From contig CM056567.1 in NCBI GenBank assembly GCA_029721515.1, positions 8,705,507 through 8,769,506 on the forward strand: a DNA stretch of 64,000 nt, read 5' to 3'. The position numbers and the translations under genes are program-made. Below, in pieces: positions 60,901-64,000 of this stretch. Numbering within the stretch: the first letter of the stretch is position 1; the number at the start of each line of letters is the position of its first letter. Below the pieces are notes generated by a model. The model did no database searches and was not told the DNA's origin. It worked only from the letters and a program-made list of their open reading frames with translations. This stretch comes from Synanceia verrucosa (lineage: Eukaryota > Chordata > Actinopteri > Perciformes > Synanceiidae).

Positions 60901-62003
60901 TGAAAAAGACAGCACTGATGGTGCTCTCCTTCACTGTAGTTTCACCTATACTGAGTGTACAAACTTTACATAAACTTGCATTTCAAGGATGCACTCAAAT
61001 GAGATCTGTAAGATGAATTAAGTCTTAAGTGACACAAAACACTGTTTTGTTTCACTAATGCACATTTGTTGAATACACATAGGACCTTTGAATAGCCCAG
61101 TCATGGGAATACATCAGAATTTGCAGCTGATATTGCCTTTTTATTATTAAACTAATCACAATCAAATACCTACTCAGCAGAGCAGTGTTGATGATTATGA
61201 CTTGTTTAGAACTTCCATTTTTCAAGTGTTTAAAAAGGTTTAAAACATGAACACAGTATTCAATCAACTGTAGAAATAATTATCTCAAATGCCTAATGCA
61301 CATCCAAACAGCACTAAATTTAGAAAAGCACATCATCTTTTCATTATCACCAGAGACAAACATAGTGCATTGTGCCCACATGACTTAAGAGTTATAAAAT
61401 GCATTGCACATGTTAACTAAATCAACAATATTTACTGCATTTGTTATGTAACGATGATGACTCGTGCCAGCAACCTCTCAGTCGATGTTTATCTAGATCT
61501 TGCAGCTTTTTGTCCATCCTATTATCTTATCAATAATGCAACAGCGGGCATTATCTGCATGGTCAGCTCTCTTCTCATTTCGCTCTCGCCCTCTAACTCT
61601 CTCACTCTCTGTTTGTCTTTCACGGCATTAATTAGCTAATAAGCACCCCTATTGTTTCAAAATCCACATTCTCTGCTGGACAAACTGCAGGGATAATCTG
61701 ATCATTTATTATGCAGCCCACTCTGAACTCATCTGCACAGACATCCATATTTATGCCCATGCACATGCCTGAATATGGCGTATGGATAATTGAAATAACA
61801 TAAGGAATCCGTGAACTTACAAACGCAGCTGGGTTTCTTTGCCGACCACTGGTTGTTCTTCTGGCAGGTGATGTTCTTCTTCCCCACTAGCTCAAAGGCA
61901 GGAAGACACTCAAAGTAGAGTCTGTCCCCATGACGAAAACCTGCCCCCTCGCGTTTACCATAAGCTGGGATCCCAGGATCTCCACAACTGCCTTGGTCAA
62001 TTT
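156..62003 (-). CDS. csmd2: csmd2-like gene, middle part (36 coding exons, Sushi 3 to CUB 14)
   Basis: Seen: 36 exons on the minus strand give one continuous frame of alternating CUB and Sushi (CCP) domains, all with GT-AG junctions and matching phases. Family knowledge: CSMD proteins are very large single-pass membrane proteins with 14 CUB domains separated by Sushi domains, then a run of Sushi domains, a membrane segment and a short tail. They act at the cell surface, mainly in brain, and are linked to complement control and synapses. Inference: csmd2 rather than csmd1 or csmd3. The Sushi 5 region resembles CSMD1/2 and not CSMD3, while CUB 13 to CUB 14 (for example GFPHFESCSW and FTIEHFQTSRQFDELEIFDG) differ clearly from my recollection of CSMD1 and CSMD3. 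Both ends of the gene lie outside the window, so no promoter, signal peptide, stop codon or poly(A) site is visible. Confidence 0.9.
345..5790. other. Intron, 5.4 kb
   Basis: There is no exon-like sequence. It contains a G-rich GGGA run near 3709-3733, a GGGGT-type run near 3949-3967, and a decayed tRNA-derived SINE-like stretch at about 5560-5690. The open frames here, for example at 3383-3799, are low in complexity and show no CUB or Sushi pattern. Confidence 0.75.
5560..5690 (+). repeat. Probable decayed tRNA-derived SINE
   Basis: A tRNA B-box-like stretch (ggaaggtcgcaggttaccag) is followed by ctgaggtgccctggagcaag. This order is typical of tRNA-derived fish SINEs. The copy is degenerate and its ends are not sharp. 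It lies about 100 bases downstream (gene sense) of the second Sushi 13 exon. Confidence 0.4.
5791..5904 (-). CDS. csmd2: csmd2 exon: Sushi 13, second half
   Basis: It encodes GDIVRYRCLPGYQLSGNSIL, then ACRLGTHLEFEGPPPSCD. It supplies cysteines 2, 3 and 4 of the Sushi domain plus the Pro-Gly-Tyr turn. The acceptor is ctctctgttcag, the donor is gtgagt, and both phases are 1. It joins KVG of the upstream exon as KV-G-DIVRY and joins CUB 14 as SCD-V-TCP. The exon is short (114 bases) and easily missed, because a 128-residue open frame on the plus strand runs across it. Confidence 0.93.
5905..6972. other. Intron, 1.1 kb
   Basis: Most of the right half (about 6545-6870) is a fish-type dispersed repeat, described separately. 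The left half shows nothing recognisable. Confidence 0.7.
6545..6870. repeat. Dispersed repeat, fish type (unnamed)
   Basis: It contains the characteristic aaggtcacagtgaccttgat followed by ctttgaccatcgaattt and tttgtgccaaatctgtagaa. I recognise this as wording common in old interspersed repeats of fish genomes. Its class cannot be settled from one copy. Confidence 0.55.
6973..7053 (-). CDS. csmd2: csmd2 exon: Sushi 13, first half
   Basis: It encodes AYRLQFCLPPPIIPNAEILM and ends SKEFKVG, with the first cysteine of the domain. It is only 81 bases long. The start was chosen from phase: the preceding exon ends with one base of a codon, and only the AG at 7055-7054 (aataaag|CTTACAG) keeps frame. 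Two further AGs lie 7 and 14 bases into the exon. The donor is gtaagt. Confidence 0.9.
7150..7295 (-). CDS. csmd2: csmd2 exon: CUB 13, second half
   Basis: It encodes DGPQETARKLGVFTDGEPNN, then PPSSTSNQVLIRFRSN and GGLFRINYQ, the STSNQ and RF strand motifs of the CUB C-terminal half. It starts in phase 2 (completing the Trp codon of VW-DG) and ends in phase 1 before gtatgt. The intron that follows is only 96 bases. No cysteine is present, as is normal for CSMD CUB second halves. Confidence 0.94.
7296..9192. other. Intron, 1.9 kb
   Basis: There are no coding signals. The stretch 7590-7850 is GC-richer and non-repetitive and is noted as a possible conserved element. At about 7855-7930 there is a tRNA-like ggctcagtagttcagtgg stretch that may be a SINE fragment. 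The rest is unremarkable AT-rich DNA. Confidence 0.65.
9193..9370 (-). CDS. csmd2: csmd2 exon: CUB 13, first half
   Basis: It encodes PCGGNITSDNGTIFSPGYPD, then EYPSSADCSWLITVATG and ends HDFITVW. The CGG start, the SPGYP turn and the second cysteine in DCSW are typical of CUB. It carries NIT, NGT and NFT glycosylation sequons. It begins in phase 1 and ends in phase 2 (VTG|gtaaga splits the Trp codon). Confidence 0.95.
9411..9469. repeat. (TA)n microsatellite
   Basis: There is an almost uninterrupted TA run from about 9433 to 9460, flanked by imperfect TATC/TATA units. It begins about 40 bases upstream (gene sense) of the CUB 13 first exon. Confidence 0.95.
11087..11130. repeat. (GATA)n microsatellite
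   Basis: Repeated atag units with one gagag and one tatat interruption. Confidence 0.95.
11814..12002 (-). CDS. csmd2: csmd2 exon: Sushi 12 (complete)
   Basis: It encodes YELQECPDPEPFRYGVVVGA, then FNVGQSISFECLPGYQLMGH and HGTTRNWDHSFPRCE. All four cysteines (QEC, FEC, LTC, RCE), the PGY turn and the tryptophan before the last cysteine are present. Both ends are phase 1, so the exon is a symmetrical module. The donor is gtaagg. Confidence 0.95.
12003..13189. other. Intron, 1.2 kb
   Basis: AT-rich sequence with no exon, repeat family or regulatory motif that I can name. Confidence 0.65.
13190..13399 (-). CDS. csmd2: csmd2 exon: CUB 12, second half
   Basis: It encodes ANLQFLNFSTEANHDFLEIR, then NGPLDTSAVIGRYSGQDIPS and ends NKPGFRFEYQ. 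Both ends are phase 1. The acceptor is tcttttctcag and the donor is gtaaga. Both the internal CUB intron and the border to Sushi 12 are therefore phase 1. Confidence 0.95.
13591..13707 (-). CDS. csmd2: csmd2 exon: CUB 12, first half
   Basis: It encodes QCGGIREEMEGMILSPGFPG and continues NYPSNSDCTWRIYLPVGY. The CGG start and DCTW cysteine pair are present. The exon is 117 bases, phase 1 at both ends, with donor gtgagc. The intron to the second CUB 12 exon is short (191 bases). Confidence 0.95.
13708..15857. other. Intron, 2.15 kb
   Basis: AT-rich. It holds the foldback at 14407-14502, with CCCTAA-like units inside its loop. A purine-rich stretch runs over 14750-15060. No exon is seen. Confidence 0.7.
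14407..14502. repeat. 15-bp inverted repeat (foldback)
   Basis: ttaacagtcctggac at 14407-14421 is exactly the reverse complement of gtccaggactgttaa at 14488-14502. A further direct copy of agtcctggac lies in the loop near 14434. The loop also carries ccctaa-type units. Confidence 0.85.
15858..15927 (-). CDS. csmd2: csmd2 exon: Sushi 11, second half
   Basis: It encodes GNSHITCMPGTVRRWNYPPP and ends LCI. It gives cysteines 3 and 4 and the domain's tryptophan. It starts in phase 0, directly continuing TLQ of the first half, and ends in phase 1. At 70 bases it is the shortest exon in the window. The acceptor is tacttcttgcag. Confidence 0.93.
15928..17386. other. Intron, 1.5 kb
   Basis: This intron interrupts Sushi 11. 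It is AT-rich, with no exon and no clear repeat. Confidence 0.65.
17387..17505 (-). CDS. csmd2: csmd2 exon: Sushi 11, first half
   Basis: It encodes VSLTNCPEPVVPMNGFKVGE, then RLQMNNVVSFQCEPGYTLQ. It gives cysteines 1 and 2 and the PGY turn. It starts in phase 1 and ends in phase 0 at CAG|gtaaca. Splitting a Sushi domain right after the GYTLQ strand is seen only here and in Sushi 13 (at a different place). Confidence 0.94.
17506..17849. other. Intron, 344 bases
   Basis: Nearly half of this intron is the small inverted-repeat element at 17663-17812. Nothing else is recognised. Confidence 0.8.
17663..17812. mobile_element. MITE-like element, about 150 bp
   Basis: The left end reads ttaaatggacagtgcgtag. 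The right end, reverse-complemented, reads ttaatgaccagtgtgtag, giving imperfect terminal inverted repeats. The inner text gtaggatatagtggcatcta and acacagttataaatatta is wording I know from a very common percomorph-fish repeat. It has no coding capacity. Its right edge is about 37 bases from the donor of a CUB 11 exon. Confidence 0.7.
17850..17954 (-). CDS. csmd2: csmd2 exon: CUB 11, third part
   Basis: It encodes TTVPALLNSTSNQLYLHFFS, then DISVSAAGFRLEYK. NSTSNQLYLHF is the conserved CUB late-strand motif and holds a sequon (NST). Both ends are phase 1, with donor gtaagt. Confidence 0.95.
17955..18821. other. Intron, 0.87 kb
   Basis: AT-rich, with no exon or named repeat. Confidence 0.65.
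18822..18918 (-). CDS. csmd2: csmd2 exon: CUB 11, middle part
   Basis: It encodes IQVISFVTEQNWDSLEVFDG, then GDNSDTMLGSFSG. The WDSLEVFDG segment is the CUB acidic loop. It starts in phase 0 and ends in phase 1. The donor gtattg is a weak match to consensus. Confidence 0.94.
18919..21449. other. Intron, 2.5 kb
   Basis: No exon. Two stretches (about 19830-20000 and 20390-20560) are non-repetitive and GC-richer than their surroundings and are listed as possible conserved elements. Confidence 0.65.
21450..21574 (-). CDS. csmd2: csmd2 exon: CUB 11, first part
   Basis: It encodes PCGGNLTHRTGTILSPGFPE, then PYLNSLNCVWRITVPEGSG and IQ. The CGG start and NCVW cysteine are present, with a NLT sequon. 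It starts in phase 1 and ends in phase 0 at CAG|gtttgt, a weak donor. CUB 10 and CUB 11 are the only CUBs here cut into three exons. Confidence 0.94.
21575..22420. other. Intron, 0.85 kb
   Basis: The stretch from about 21900 to 22380 is open on both strands (frames of 104-169 residues), but the translations are compositionally odd and unlike any domain here. I treat them as chance. Confidence 0.65.
22421..22624 (-). CDS. csmd2: csmd2 exon: Sushi 10 (complete)
   Basis: It encodes VPRTSATQCSSVPEPRNGRR, then GAVIRFECSPGYMLEGSSAI and ALAQWNSSIPSCI. All four Sushi cysteines (TQC, FEC, IEC, SC) are present. Both ends are phase 1, donor gtagga. VPRTSATQCSSVPEP is strongly conserved across CSMD proteins. 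Confidence 0.95.
22749..22775. repeat. Poly(T) tract
   Basis: An uninterrupted T run. On the gene strand it is poly(A), about 125 bases downstream of the Sushi 10 donor. No retroposon body could be recognised next to it. Confidence 0.9.
23085..23220. repeat. Dispersed fish-type repeat (unnamed)
   Basis: It contains agtctttattgtcattatgc followed by atgcataatgaaatttg, a wording recurrent in fish genomes. A shorter match (agtctttattgtcatata) occurs at about 26211. It ends in an AT-rich simple stretch. Confidence 0.5.
23394..23489 (-). CDS. csmd2: csmd2 exon: CUB 10, third part
   Basis: It encodes ESLPLAASNQILIRFTSKGQ, then SSSRGFHLVYQ. It carries the CUB SNQ and RF strands and joins to Sushi 10 as VYQ-A-VPRTS. 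It is 96 bases, phase 1 at both ends, with donor gtaagt. Confidence 0.95.
24448..24560. repeat. Dispersed fish-type repeat (unnamed)
   Basis: It contains agaatcagctttatttgcca and catactaggaatttgactcc, a familiar fish interspersed-repeat wording, followed by an A-rich tail-like stretch. Confidence 0.5.
26205..26345. repeat. Dispersed fish-type repeat (unnamed)
   Basis: It contains ctcctggggaagcaagttga, then gggttaaatatctcacacaa and gggatcgaccctacgaccct, a pattern I associate with fish SINE-like repeats. The ends are unclear. Confidence 0.45.
27868..27981 (-). CDS. csmd2: csmd2 exon: CUB 10, middle part
   Basis: It encodes VFSQFAFFQTALNDIVEVYD, then GATQHSRVLSSLSGAHTG. It is the TALND/VYDG loop region of CUB 10, 114 bases and phase 1 at both ends. 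The acceptor is cttttctag and the donor gtaatt. Confidence 0.95.
29497..30252. mobile_element. MITE-like element with nested insertion, about 750 bp
   Basis: The left end ttaaagctgcagttggta (29497-29514) matches the reverse complement of the right end tatcaactgcagctttaa (30235-30252) at 17 of 18 bases. TTAA stands at both outer edges (29497-29500 and 30249-30252) and could be a target-site duplication. The dispersed repeat at 29536-29808 sits inside it. There is no coding capacity, so it would be non-autonomous. Confidence 0.7.
29536..29808 (+). repeat. Dispersed repeat family A, copy 1
   Basis: This is the most complete of four related copies in the window. It contains ctggagcctatcccagctgt, acaccctggacaagtcacca and caatttaaattagccaatta. 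The others are at 39211, 47091 (reverse) and 58625. Confidence 0.9.
30598..30714 (-). CDS. csmd2: csmd2 exon: CUB 10, first part
   Basis: It encodes PCGGQYSGLDGVVLSPGYPG, then NYSSARTCLYSVVVPKDY. CGG and TCLY give the single CUB disulfide pair, and NYS is a sequon. It is 117 bases, phase 1 at both ends, with donor gtaagc. Confidence 0.95.
30715..31428. other. Intron, 0.71 kb
   Basis: No exon or named repeat. Confidence 0.65.
31429..31623 (-). CDS. csmd2: csmd2 exon: Sushi 9 (complete)
   Basis: It encodes NPRESCFEPGLVRNGTRVGA, then KLGSTVTYHCDSGYTLEGDP and GKPSWNKPKPICI. Four cysteines are present (ESC, YHC, LTC, ICI). NGT is a sequon. Both ends are phase 1, donor gtaaac. It joins the previous exon as QYT-E-NPRESC. 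Confidence 0.95.
31624..34854. other. Intron, 3.2 kb
   Basis: It contains a CA microsatellite at 32072-32096 and a T run near 32640. No exon is seen, and nothing else is recognised. Confidence 0.7.
32072..32096. repeat. (CA)n microsatellite
   Basis: Perfect CA run of about 12 units. Confidence 0.95.
34855..35042 (-). CDS. csmd2: csmd2 exon: CUB 9, second half
   Basis: It encodes FSLEPSYDFLHIYDGPDSLS, then PLLGSFYGTDVPDHIESSSN and DASLSSNGFVLQYT. It starts in phase 2 (completing Gln of FN-Q-FS) and ends in phase 1. The donor gtgggg is a weak match to consensus. FRSDAS near the end is typical of CUB 9 in the family. Confidence 0.95.
35256..35394 (-). CDS. csmd2: csmd2 exon: CUB 9, first half
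   Basis: It encodes PCGGNLTGPNGLILSPDYPE, then PYPHGRECDWTVTVTQDYVI and SLSFN. The CGG start, ECDW cysteine and NLT sequon are seen. It begins in phase 1 and ends in phase 2, with donor gtaagt. Confidence 0.95.
35395..36186. other. Intron, 0.79 kb
   Basis: No exon. A short tandem of gagaggtctg units occurs at about 35800-35822. Confidence 0.65.
36187..36378 (-). CDS. csmd2: csmd2 exon: Sushi 8 (complete)
   Basis: It encodes STATSCNDPGMPTNGTRGGD, then VVFQCDPGYILQGANRITCT and FFWQPDPPTCT. Four cysteines, the PGY turn and the aromatic FFW before the last cysteine are present. NGT is a sequon. Both ends are phase 1, donor gtatta. Confidence 0.95.
36519..36721 (-). CDS. csmd2: csmd2 exon: CUB 8, second half
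   Basis: It encodes LHFLVYHTEEVHDVLRIWDG, then VPLDAHSTFNTVSLQFTTDF and KQGFALQFS. It starts in phase 2 (completing Ser of STI-S) and ends in phase 1, donor gtgagg. The next intron is only 140 bases. Confidence 0.95.
39211..39448 (+). repeat. Dispersed repeat family A, copy 2
   Basis: It starts with a tccatccatcca run, continues ctggagcctatcccagctgt, and ends gttgggaggaagccggagta. It is truncated slightly earlier than copy 1. Confidence 0.9.
41863..41898. repeat. (CA)n microsatellite
   Basis: Perfect CA run of about 18 units. Confidence 0.95.
44516..44642 (-). CDS. csmd2: csmd2 exon: CUB 8, first half
   Basis: It encodes ECGGTIKDELSGRILSPGYP, then APYEHNLHCMWTIEAAPGST and I. The CGG start, SPGYP turn and LHCMW cysteine are present. 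It begins in phase 1 and ends in phase 2. The donor gtctgt is one of the weakest in the gene although it opens the longest intron. Confidence 0.94.
47091..47280 (-). repeat. Dispersed repeat family A, copy 3 (reverse)
   Basis: It reads taggttaattggctaattta at the left and agctgggataggctccaggc toward the right, the reverse complement of copies 1 and 2. Confidence 0.9.
48168..48659. mobile_element. MITE-like element, about 490 bp
   Basis: The left end ttaactctttgagtgcc (48168-48184) pairs with the right end, which reverse-complemented reads tttaactcactgagtgtc (48642-48659). The interior has no coding frame of note. I recognise the ttaactctttgagtgcc end from fish genomes. It ends only 64 bases from the donor end of the Sushi 7 exon. 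Confidence 0.65.
48724..48915 (-). CDS. csmd2: csmd2 exon: Sushi 7 (complete)
   Basis: It encodes FELVKCEEPGVPQFGYKRED, then STVSYSCDPGYTLKGSDVLT and RRAWDSPLPLCV. Four cysteines and the tryptophan are present. Both ends are phase 1, donor gtgagt. It joins upstream as HFI-S-FELVKC. Confidence 0.95.
49072..49228 (-). CDS. csmd2: csmd2 exon: CUB 7, second half
   Basis: It encodes VFDGSSNKARLLGVFTGSEL, then LETTLNSTSSSMWLEFISNA and SKGFELHFI. NST is a sequon. It starts in phase 0 and ends in phase 1. The introns on both sides are short (110 and 156 bases). The acceptor is acacccttccag. Confidence 0.95.
49339..49508 (-). CDS. csmd2: csmd2 exon: CUB 7, first half
   Basis: It encodes ECGSSVTGMQGVLLSPNYPG, then YYGNNHECIYSIQTQPGKGI and EEDDILK. 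The usual CGG is CGS here. HECIY supplies the second cysteine. It starts in phase 1 and ends in phase 0 at AAA|gtgagg. Confidence 0.95.
49509..50815. other. Intron, 1.3 kb
   Basis: A purine-rich gagagag stretch (about 49510-49560) lies beside the acceptor side of CUB 7, which is a pyrimidine tract on the gene strand. The rest is AT-rich with nothing named. Confidence 0.7.
50816..51004 (-). CDS. csmd2: csmd2 exon: Sushi 6 (complete)
   Basis: It encodes YDLEPCEDPGIPVYSTRKGL, then GVGDSLIFSCFPGYRLEGPA and RRRVWSSPLPRCV. Four cysteines are present (EPC, FSC, ICL, RCV). Both ends are phase 1, donor gtaggt. Confidence 0.95.
51005..51661. other. Intron, 0.66 kb
   Basis: No exon or repeat recognised. 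Confidence 0.65.
51662..51877 (-). CDS. csmd2: csmd2 exon: CUB 6, second half
   Basis: It encodes VQFTFHTFHLESPHDHLLVT, then ENGSFSQPLWRLTGSTLPPP and SYEGFNITFS. It carries NGS, NYT and NIT sequons. At 216 bases it is the longest exon in the window. Both ends are phase 1, donor gtaaga. Confidence 0.95.
51878..52287. other. Intron, 410 bases
   Basis: Nothing recognised. Confidence 0.65.
52288..52404 (-). CDS. csmd2: csmd2 exon: CUB 6, first half
   Basis: It encodes LCGGYIQGNFGTILSPGFPD, then FYPHNLNCTWMIETSHGK. CGG, NCTW and the sequon NCT are present. It is 117 bases, phase 1 at both ends. The donor gttagt and acceptor tgtcgtcag are both somewhat weak, but the frame and homology leave no alternative. 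Confidence 0.94.
52405..52998. other. Intron, 0.59 kb
   Basis: AT-rich, nothing recognised. Confidence 0.65.
52999..53187 (-). CDS. csmd2: csmd2 exon: Sushi 5 (complete)
   Basis: It encodes LQLQSDHCVDPGIPVNGQRH, then GNDFYVGALVTFSCDAGYTL and NFQWSRPLPSCD. Four cysteines are present. NGQRHGNDFYVGALVTFSC agrees with CSMD1/CSMD2-type sequence rather than the CSMD3 version, which helps place the paralog. Both ends are phase 1, donor gtacgt. Confidence 0.95.
53188..53844. other. Intron, 0.66 kb
   Basis: Nothing recognised. Confidence 0.65.
53845..54032 (-). CDS. csmd2: csmd2 exon: CUB 5, second half
   Basis: It encodes FRTEVNYDVLEVRDGRFPSS, then PLIGSYQGTQVPQFLISTSS and SHSDIGFRIRYE. VNYD and VRDG form the CUB acidic loop. 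It starts in phase 2 and ends in phase 1, donor gtaagg. Confidence 0.95.
54373..54393. repeat. Poly(A) tract
   Basis: A 21-base A run in the intron with no recognisable retroposon body next to it. Confidence 0.85.
54965..54986. repeat. (TC)n microsatellite
   Basis: Perfect TC run of about 11 units. Confidence 0.9.
55344..55482 (-). CDS. csmd2: csmd2 exon: CUB 5, first half
   Basis: It encodes PCGGDLKAPSGIILSPGWPE, then LYKEALNCEWIIEAPPGYPI and KIIFD. CGG, SPGWP and NCEW are present. It starts in phase 1 and ends in phase 2 (splitting the Lys of FDK), donor gtgagt. Confidence 0.95.
55483..57072. other. Intron, 1.6 kb
   Basis: It holds a long GT microsatellite (55699-55754). Otherwise no exon or named repeat. 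Confidence 0.7.
55699..55754. repeat. (GT)n microsatellite
   Basis: A GT run of about 28 units with one AT interruption near 55709. It is the longest microsatellite in the window. Confidence 0.95.
57073..57267 (-). CDS. csmd2: csmd2 exon: Sushi 4 (complete)
   Basis: It encodes FRHNECPDPGVPVNGKRFGE, then LGSSISFLCEEGFVKTHGSQ and GNVVWDNAVPRCE. Four cysteines are present. Here the usual CxPGY turn is CEEGF, which is also the family's form in this domain. Both ends are phase 1, donor gtgagc. Confidence 0.95.
57957..57987. repeat. (CA)n microsatellite
   Basis: Perfect CA run of about 15 units. Confidence 0.95.
58625..58722 (+). repeat. Dispersed repeat family A, copy 4 (decayed)
   Basis: ggctggagcctatcccagct, ctggacaagtcttcagttca and acaaccattcacacctatgg match copies 1 and 2, with internal deletions. 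Confidence 0.8.
59558..59693 (-). CDS. csmd2: csmd2 exon: CUB 4, second half
   Basis: It encodes AESPILGTFSGDALPPPITT, then SAHVARLEFLTDHTYTDRGF and NITFT. It starts in phase 0 and ends in phase 1, donor gtgagt. NIT is a sequon. The intron between the two CUB 4 exons is short (149 bases). Confidence 0.95.
59843..60033 (-). CDS. csmd2: csmd2 exon: CUB 4, first half
   Basis: It encodes SCFFNFTTPSGVLLSPNYPQ, then EYGNNMHCVWLIITNPESRI and FDFLSIKDGGK. The domain starts SCFF instead of CGG, as CUB 4 does in all CSMD proteins I know. NFT is a sequon. It begins in phase 1 and ends in phase 0 at AAG|gtagtg, a weak donor. Confidence 0.95.
60034..61820. other. Intron, 1.8 kb
   Basis: No exon. The stretch 61430-61640 is non-repetitive and includes attagctaat; it may be conserved. 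No repeat family is recognised. Confidence 0.65.
61821..62003 (-). CDS. csmd2: csmd2 exon: Sushi 3 (complete), most 5' exon in the window
   Basis: It encodes IDQGSCGDPGIPAYGKREGA, then RLYFECLPAFELVGKKNITC and NNQWSAKKPSCV. Four cysteines (GSC, FEC, ITC, SCV) are present, and NIT is a sequon. The PAFELVG stretch replaces the usual PGY turn and is the mark of CSMD Sushi 3, which anchors the domain count. Both ends are phase 1, donor gtaagt. Confidence 0.95.
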
Positions 62004-63265
62004 CTGTGCAGGTAAAAATAAACACACAAGCAAGAATATTAAGCACACAAAATTGGCATGATAATAAATGATGACTGCATGAAAAAAAACTTTATGATGT
62101 AATTACACAAATCCAGCACCCTGGCAGTCCTCTCTAACCTTCATATTGTCTTAAATAGAAAACTATTATTGTTTAGAATTATGGACAACCACGTTGGCCC
62201 TGTAGCACATGAGAAGCATATTTTCTCCACTTTTTTCTCAAAAATGCTAAATGGCTTGGCTAAAAAGAGTGGGTGGAGCACAAAGAAATTTCCAATCAAG
62301 GTTATTACTGACTGTAGCTTCCAACAGATATTGACAAGGTACGACTACATTCAGTAGATGCAGACCCTCAAATCAAGACTGACACTAAGTTCAGCTTAAT
62401 AACACTGAGTTACTGAAAACTACTGATTTTTTTTTTTTATATATTGTAATAGAGCAAACGTCTCTAAATCGAATTTATTCATTTATTCCCATTTACATAT
62501 ATTTTTTTTTCTTTTGCTGCCTGTCTTAAAGAATAATGTGTTAATGTTTAAGCAGTCATGGAGTCTGCAGTCTGTAAGAAAAAGATATCATTCTATAGAA
62601 TAGTGTTTCTGCAGCCAACTCTCAACTTTGTCAGAGCTTTCCAGCAGCACATCGCCCACAGGGGGGAAAACAACGAAATGAACATTGGTTTAGATTTTGG
62701 CAACTTTGGCTGATGAGGAAGAAATACTTAAACATGACAATGTTCAGGTCCTCTGCTTGTTTTGAGTCACTGGCGCTCTCAACCAGATGAGGGGGTTGCA
62801 TGAGAAATCTGGAAGTACTAGGTATTAAGATAATAGCTTTAGTATGTGTCCTTAACATCCCCAACCACGCAGTCTCGTGAGTCTTGTCATTACTTCTGTT
62901 GCTTCTGATTGTGTTGAAATTTCTGCATCAAAGGTATTCCTGTCTGGTGCCTTGAATGGATGTAACTGAATGGATATTAGCAGTGACTGACACAGAGTTC
63001 ATTTTGGGTGACAAGTGGGACTCGCTTTAAAACTTCATGACTTGAAAATCAGCAGGATTTTCCGATCGTCTTGTCATGCATTTAATTTCAGGACGTAAGT
63101 GAGGACTTTACCGTCTCTTCATTTGCCCAAAAAGTTACTCACTAACGTTGCAGATCTCGCACTCATCTCTTTCTATCTCCCCCTGCAAATCTCTTCTCTT
63201 ACTGTGTGATAAACGTTCTCATTTGTGTTGTAAGCTGATGTGAGCACTTTCAGGCACATGCACAA

Positions 63266-63307
<42 letters not shown>

Positions 63308-64000
63308 AGCCCTATGAACACTCTTCTTCCTTAAAACCACACACGCCAATTTCATTATCGCAAGATTTATGTGTCCCTCTTTCTTTCACTCACTCTTCTT
63401 TCTACTTTTCCGAGGTTGCACATTGCAGATGGGAATGCTGAGGCATCCTATCGAGGCATCCGGACTGGGGGAACTCAGAGAGCGAATAAGCTCATCCATC
63501 CAGGAAATGATGGCAGGGCCTAATACGATTTTAAATCGCACCAGGGGCAATGCTGGGTATAAATCCATACTCAGCCCTAATGATGATCATCATTTAGAAC
63601 ACATATTTAGAGCTCACTGCTGTTTGGATGTATGGCTGTCCTGAGGCAGCTTCATTCACAAGACAACTCATTGATCTTACGTGGAAGTCACCTTTAAAAA
63701 GGGGGAATGCTGAAAGCAAGTTTTTAGGTGAGCCCGAGAGATAACAGAAGGTGAAATATTTAAAGGGAAGGCGTAAAATCCAACAGAAACTGTCTTCCAG
63801 AACACATCAGCTATGAGACAGACACAAAAATATGCATGTACGTACAAGCACGCACACACAATCATTTGTATCACTATAAGAACTCCCTGTGGTGTTTCCT
63901 CTGAGTCCCTCCAGAACTTTAGGAGAAATTGAAGCCCTTTGAAGTGTGTGTAGACTGGTGTGTATACTTATAATGTGTTTCACGCCTGGAAATGTGTTTG
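62004..64000. other. Part of the intron upstream of Sushi 3
   Basis: No CUB 3 exon is found before the window ends, so the upstream intron is at least 2.0 kb. It holds a CA microsatellite (63269-63309) and a non-repetitive block at about 63400-63640 that may be conserved. Confidence 0.7.
63269..63309. repeat. (CA)n microsatellite
   Basis: CA run of about 16 units, then a short break (aa) and a few more CA units. Confidence 0.95.

Noticed and set aside
156..62003. Assignment to csmd1 or csmd3
   Set aside because: Sushi 5 disagrees with the CSMD3 type, and CUB 13 through CUB 14 disagree with both CSMD1 and CSMD3 as I remember them. csmd2 remains an inference.
1..64000. Operons, CRISPR arrays, tRNA or rRNA genes, phage or bacterial systems
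   Set aside because: Nothing of the kind is visible. The window is ordinary vertebrate gene and intron sequence.

Overview
This is a 64 kb piece of a bony-fish (teleost) genome. The evidence is compact vertebrate-style GT-AG gene structure, AT-rich introns, many CA/GT microsatellites, and dispersed repeats of kinds common in fish. It contains one recognisable gene, which runs right to left (minus strand) across almost the whole window. The gene is a CSMD (CUB and Sushi multiple domains) gene, best matched to csmd2. I found no bacterial, viral or mobile-element protein genes, no CRISPR array and no RNA gene.

Thirty-six consecutive coding exons were located between 62003 (5' side) and 156 (3' side). 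They total 5,577 coding bases, about 1,859 codons. All junctions are GT-AG and every adjacent pair joins in the same reading frame with no domain missing. In gene order they encode Sushi 3, CUB 4, Sushi 4, CUB 5 and so on through Sushi 13 and the first part of CUB 14. The signal peptide, CUB 1-3 and Sushi 1-2 must lie beyond position 64000. The rest of CUB 14, the C-terminal Sushi array, the transmembrane segment and the cytoplasmic tail must lie beyond position 1 to the left. Domain numbers come from the known CSMD order. Counting from Sushi 3 reaches CUB 14 at the left end, which agrees with the 14 CUB domains of the family.

Layout by gene order: 64000-44516 holds Sushi 3 to the first half of CUB 8; 44515-36722 is the longest intron (7.8 kb); 36721-21450 holds CUB 8 to the start of CUB 11; 18918-5791 holds CUB 11 to Sushi 13; 5790-345 is a 5.4 kb intron; 344-156 is the first CUB 14 exon. 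Every domain border is a phase-1 intron, so each CUB or Sushi domain is a symmetrical 1-1 module. Introns inside CUB domains differ in place and phase from one CUB to the next.

The introns hold microsatellites, three short terminal-inverted-repeat elements (17663-17812, 29497-30252 and 48168-48659), four copies of one dispersed repeat, and several unusual single-copy-looking stretches that could be conserved regulatory DNA. No previously undescribed system is evident. The points most worth checking are the nested transposon, the uneven intron positions in the CUB repeats, and the candidate conserved non-coding blocks.
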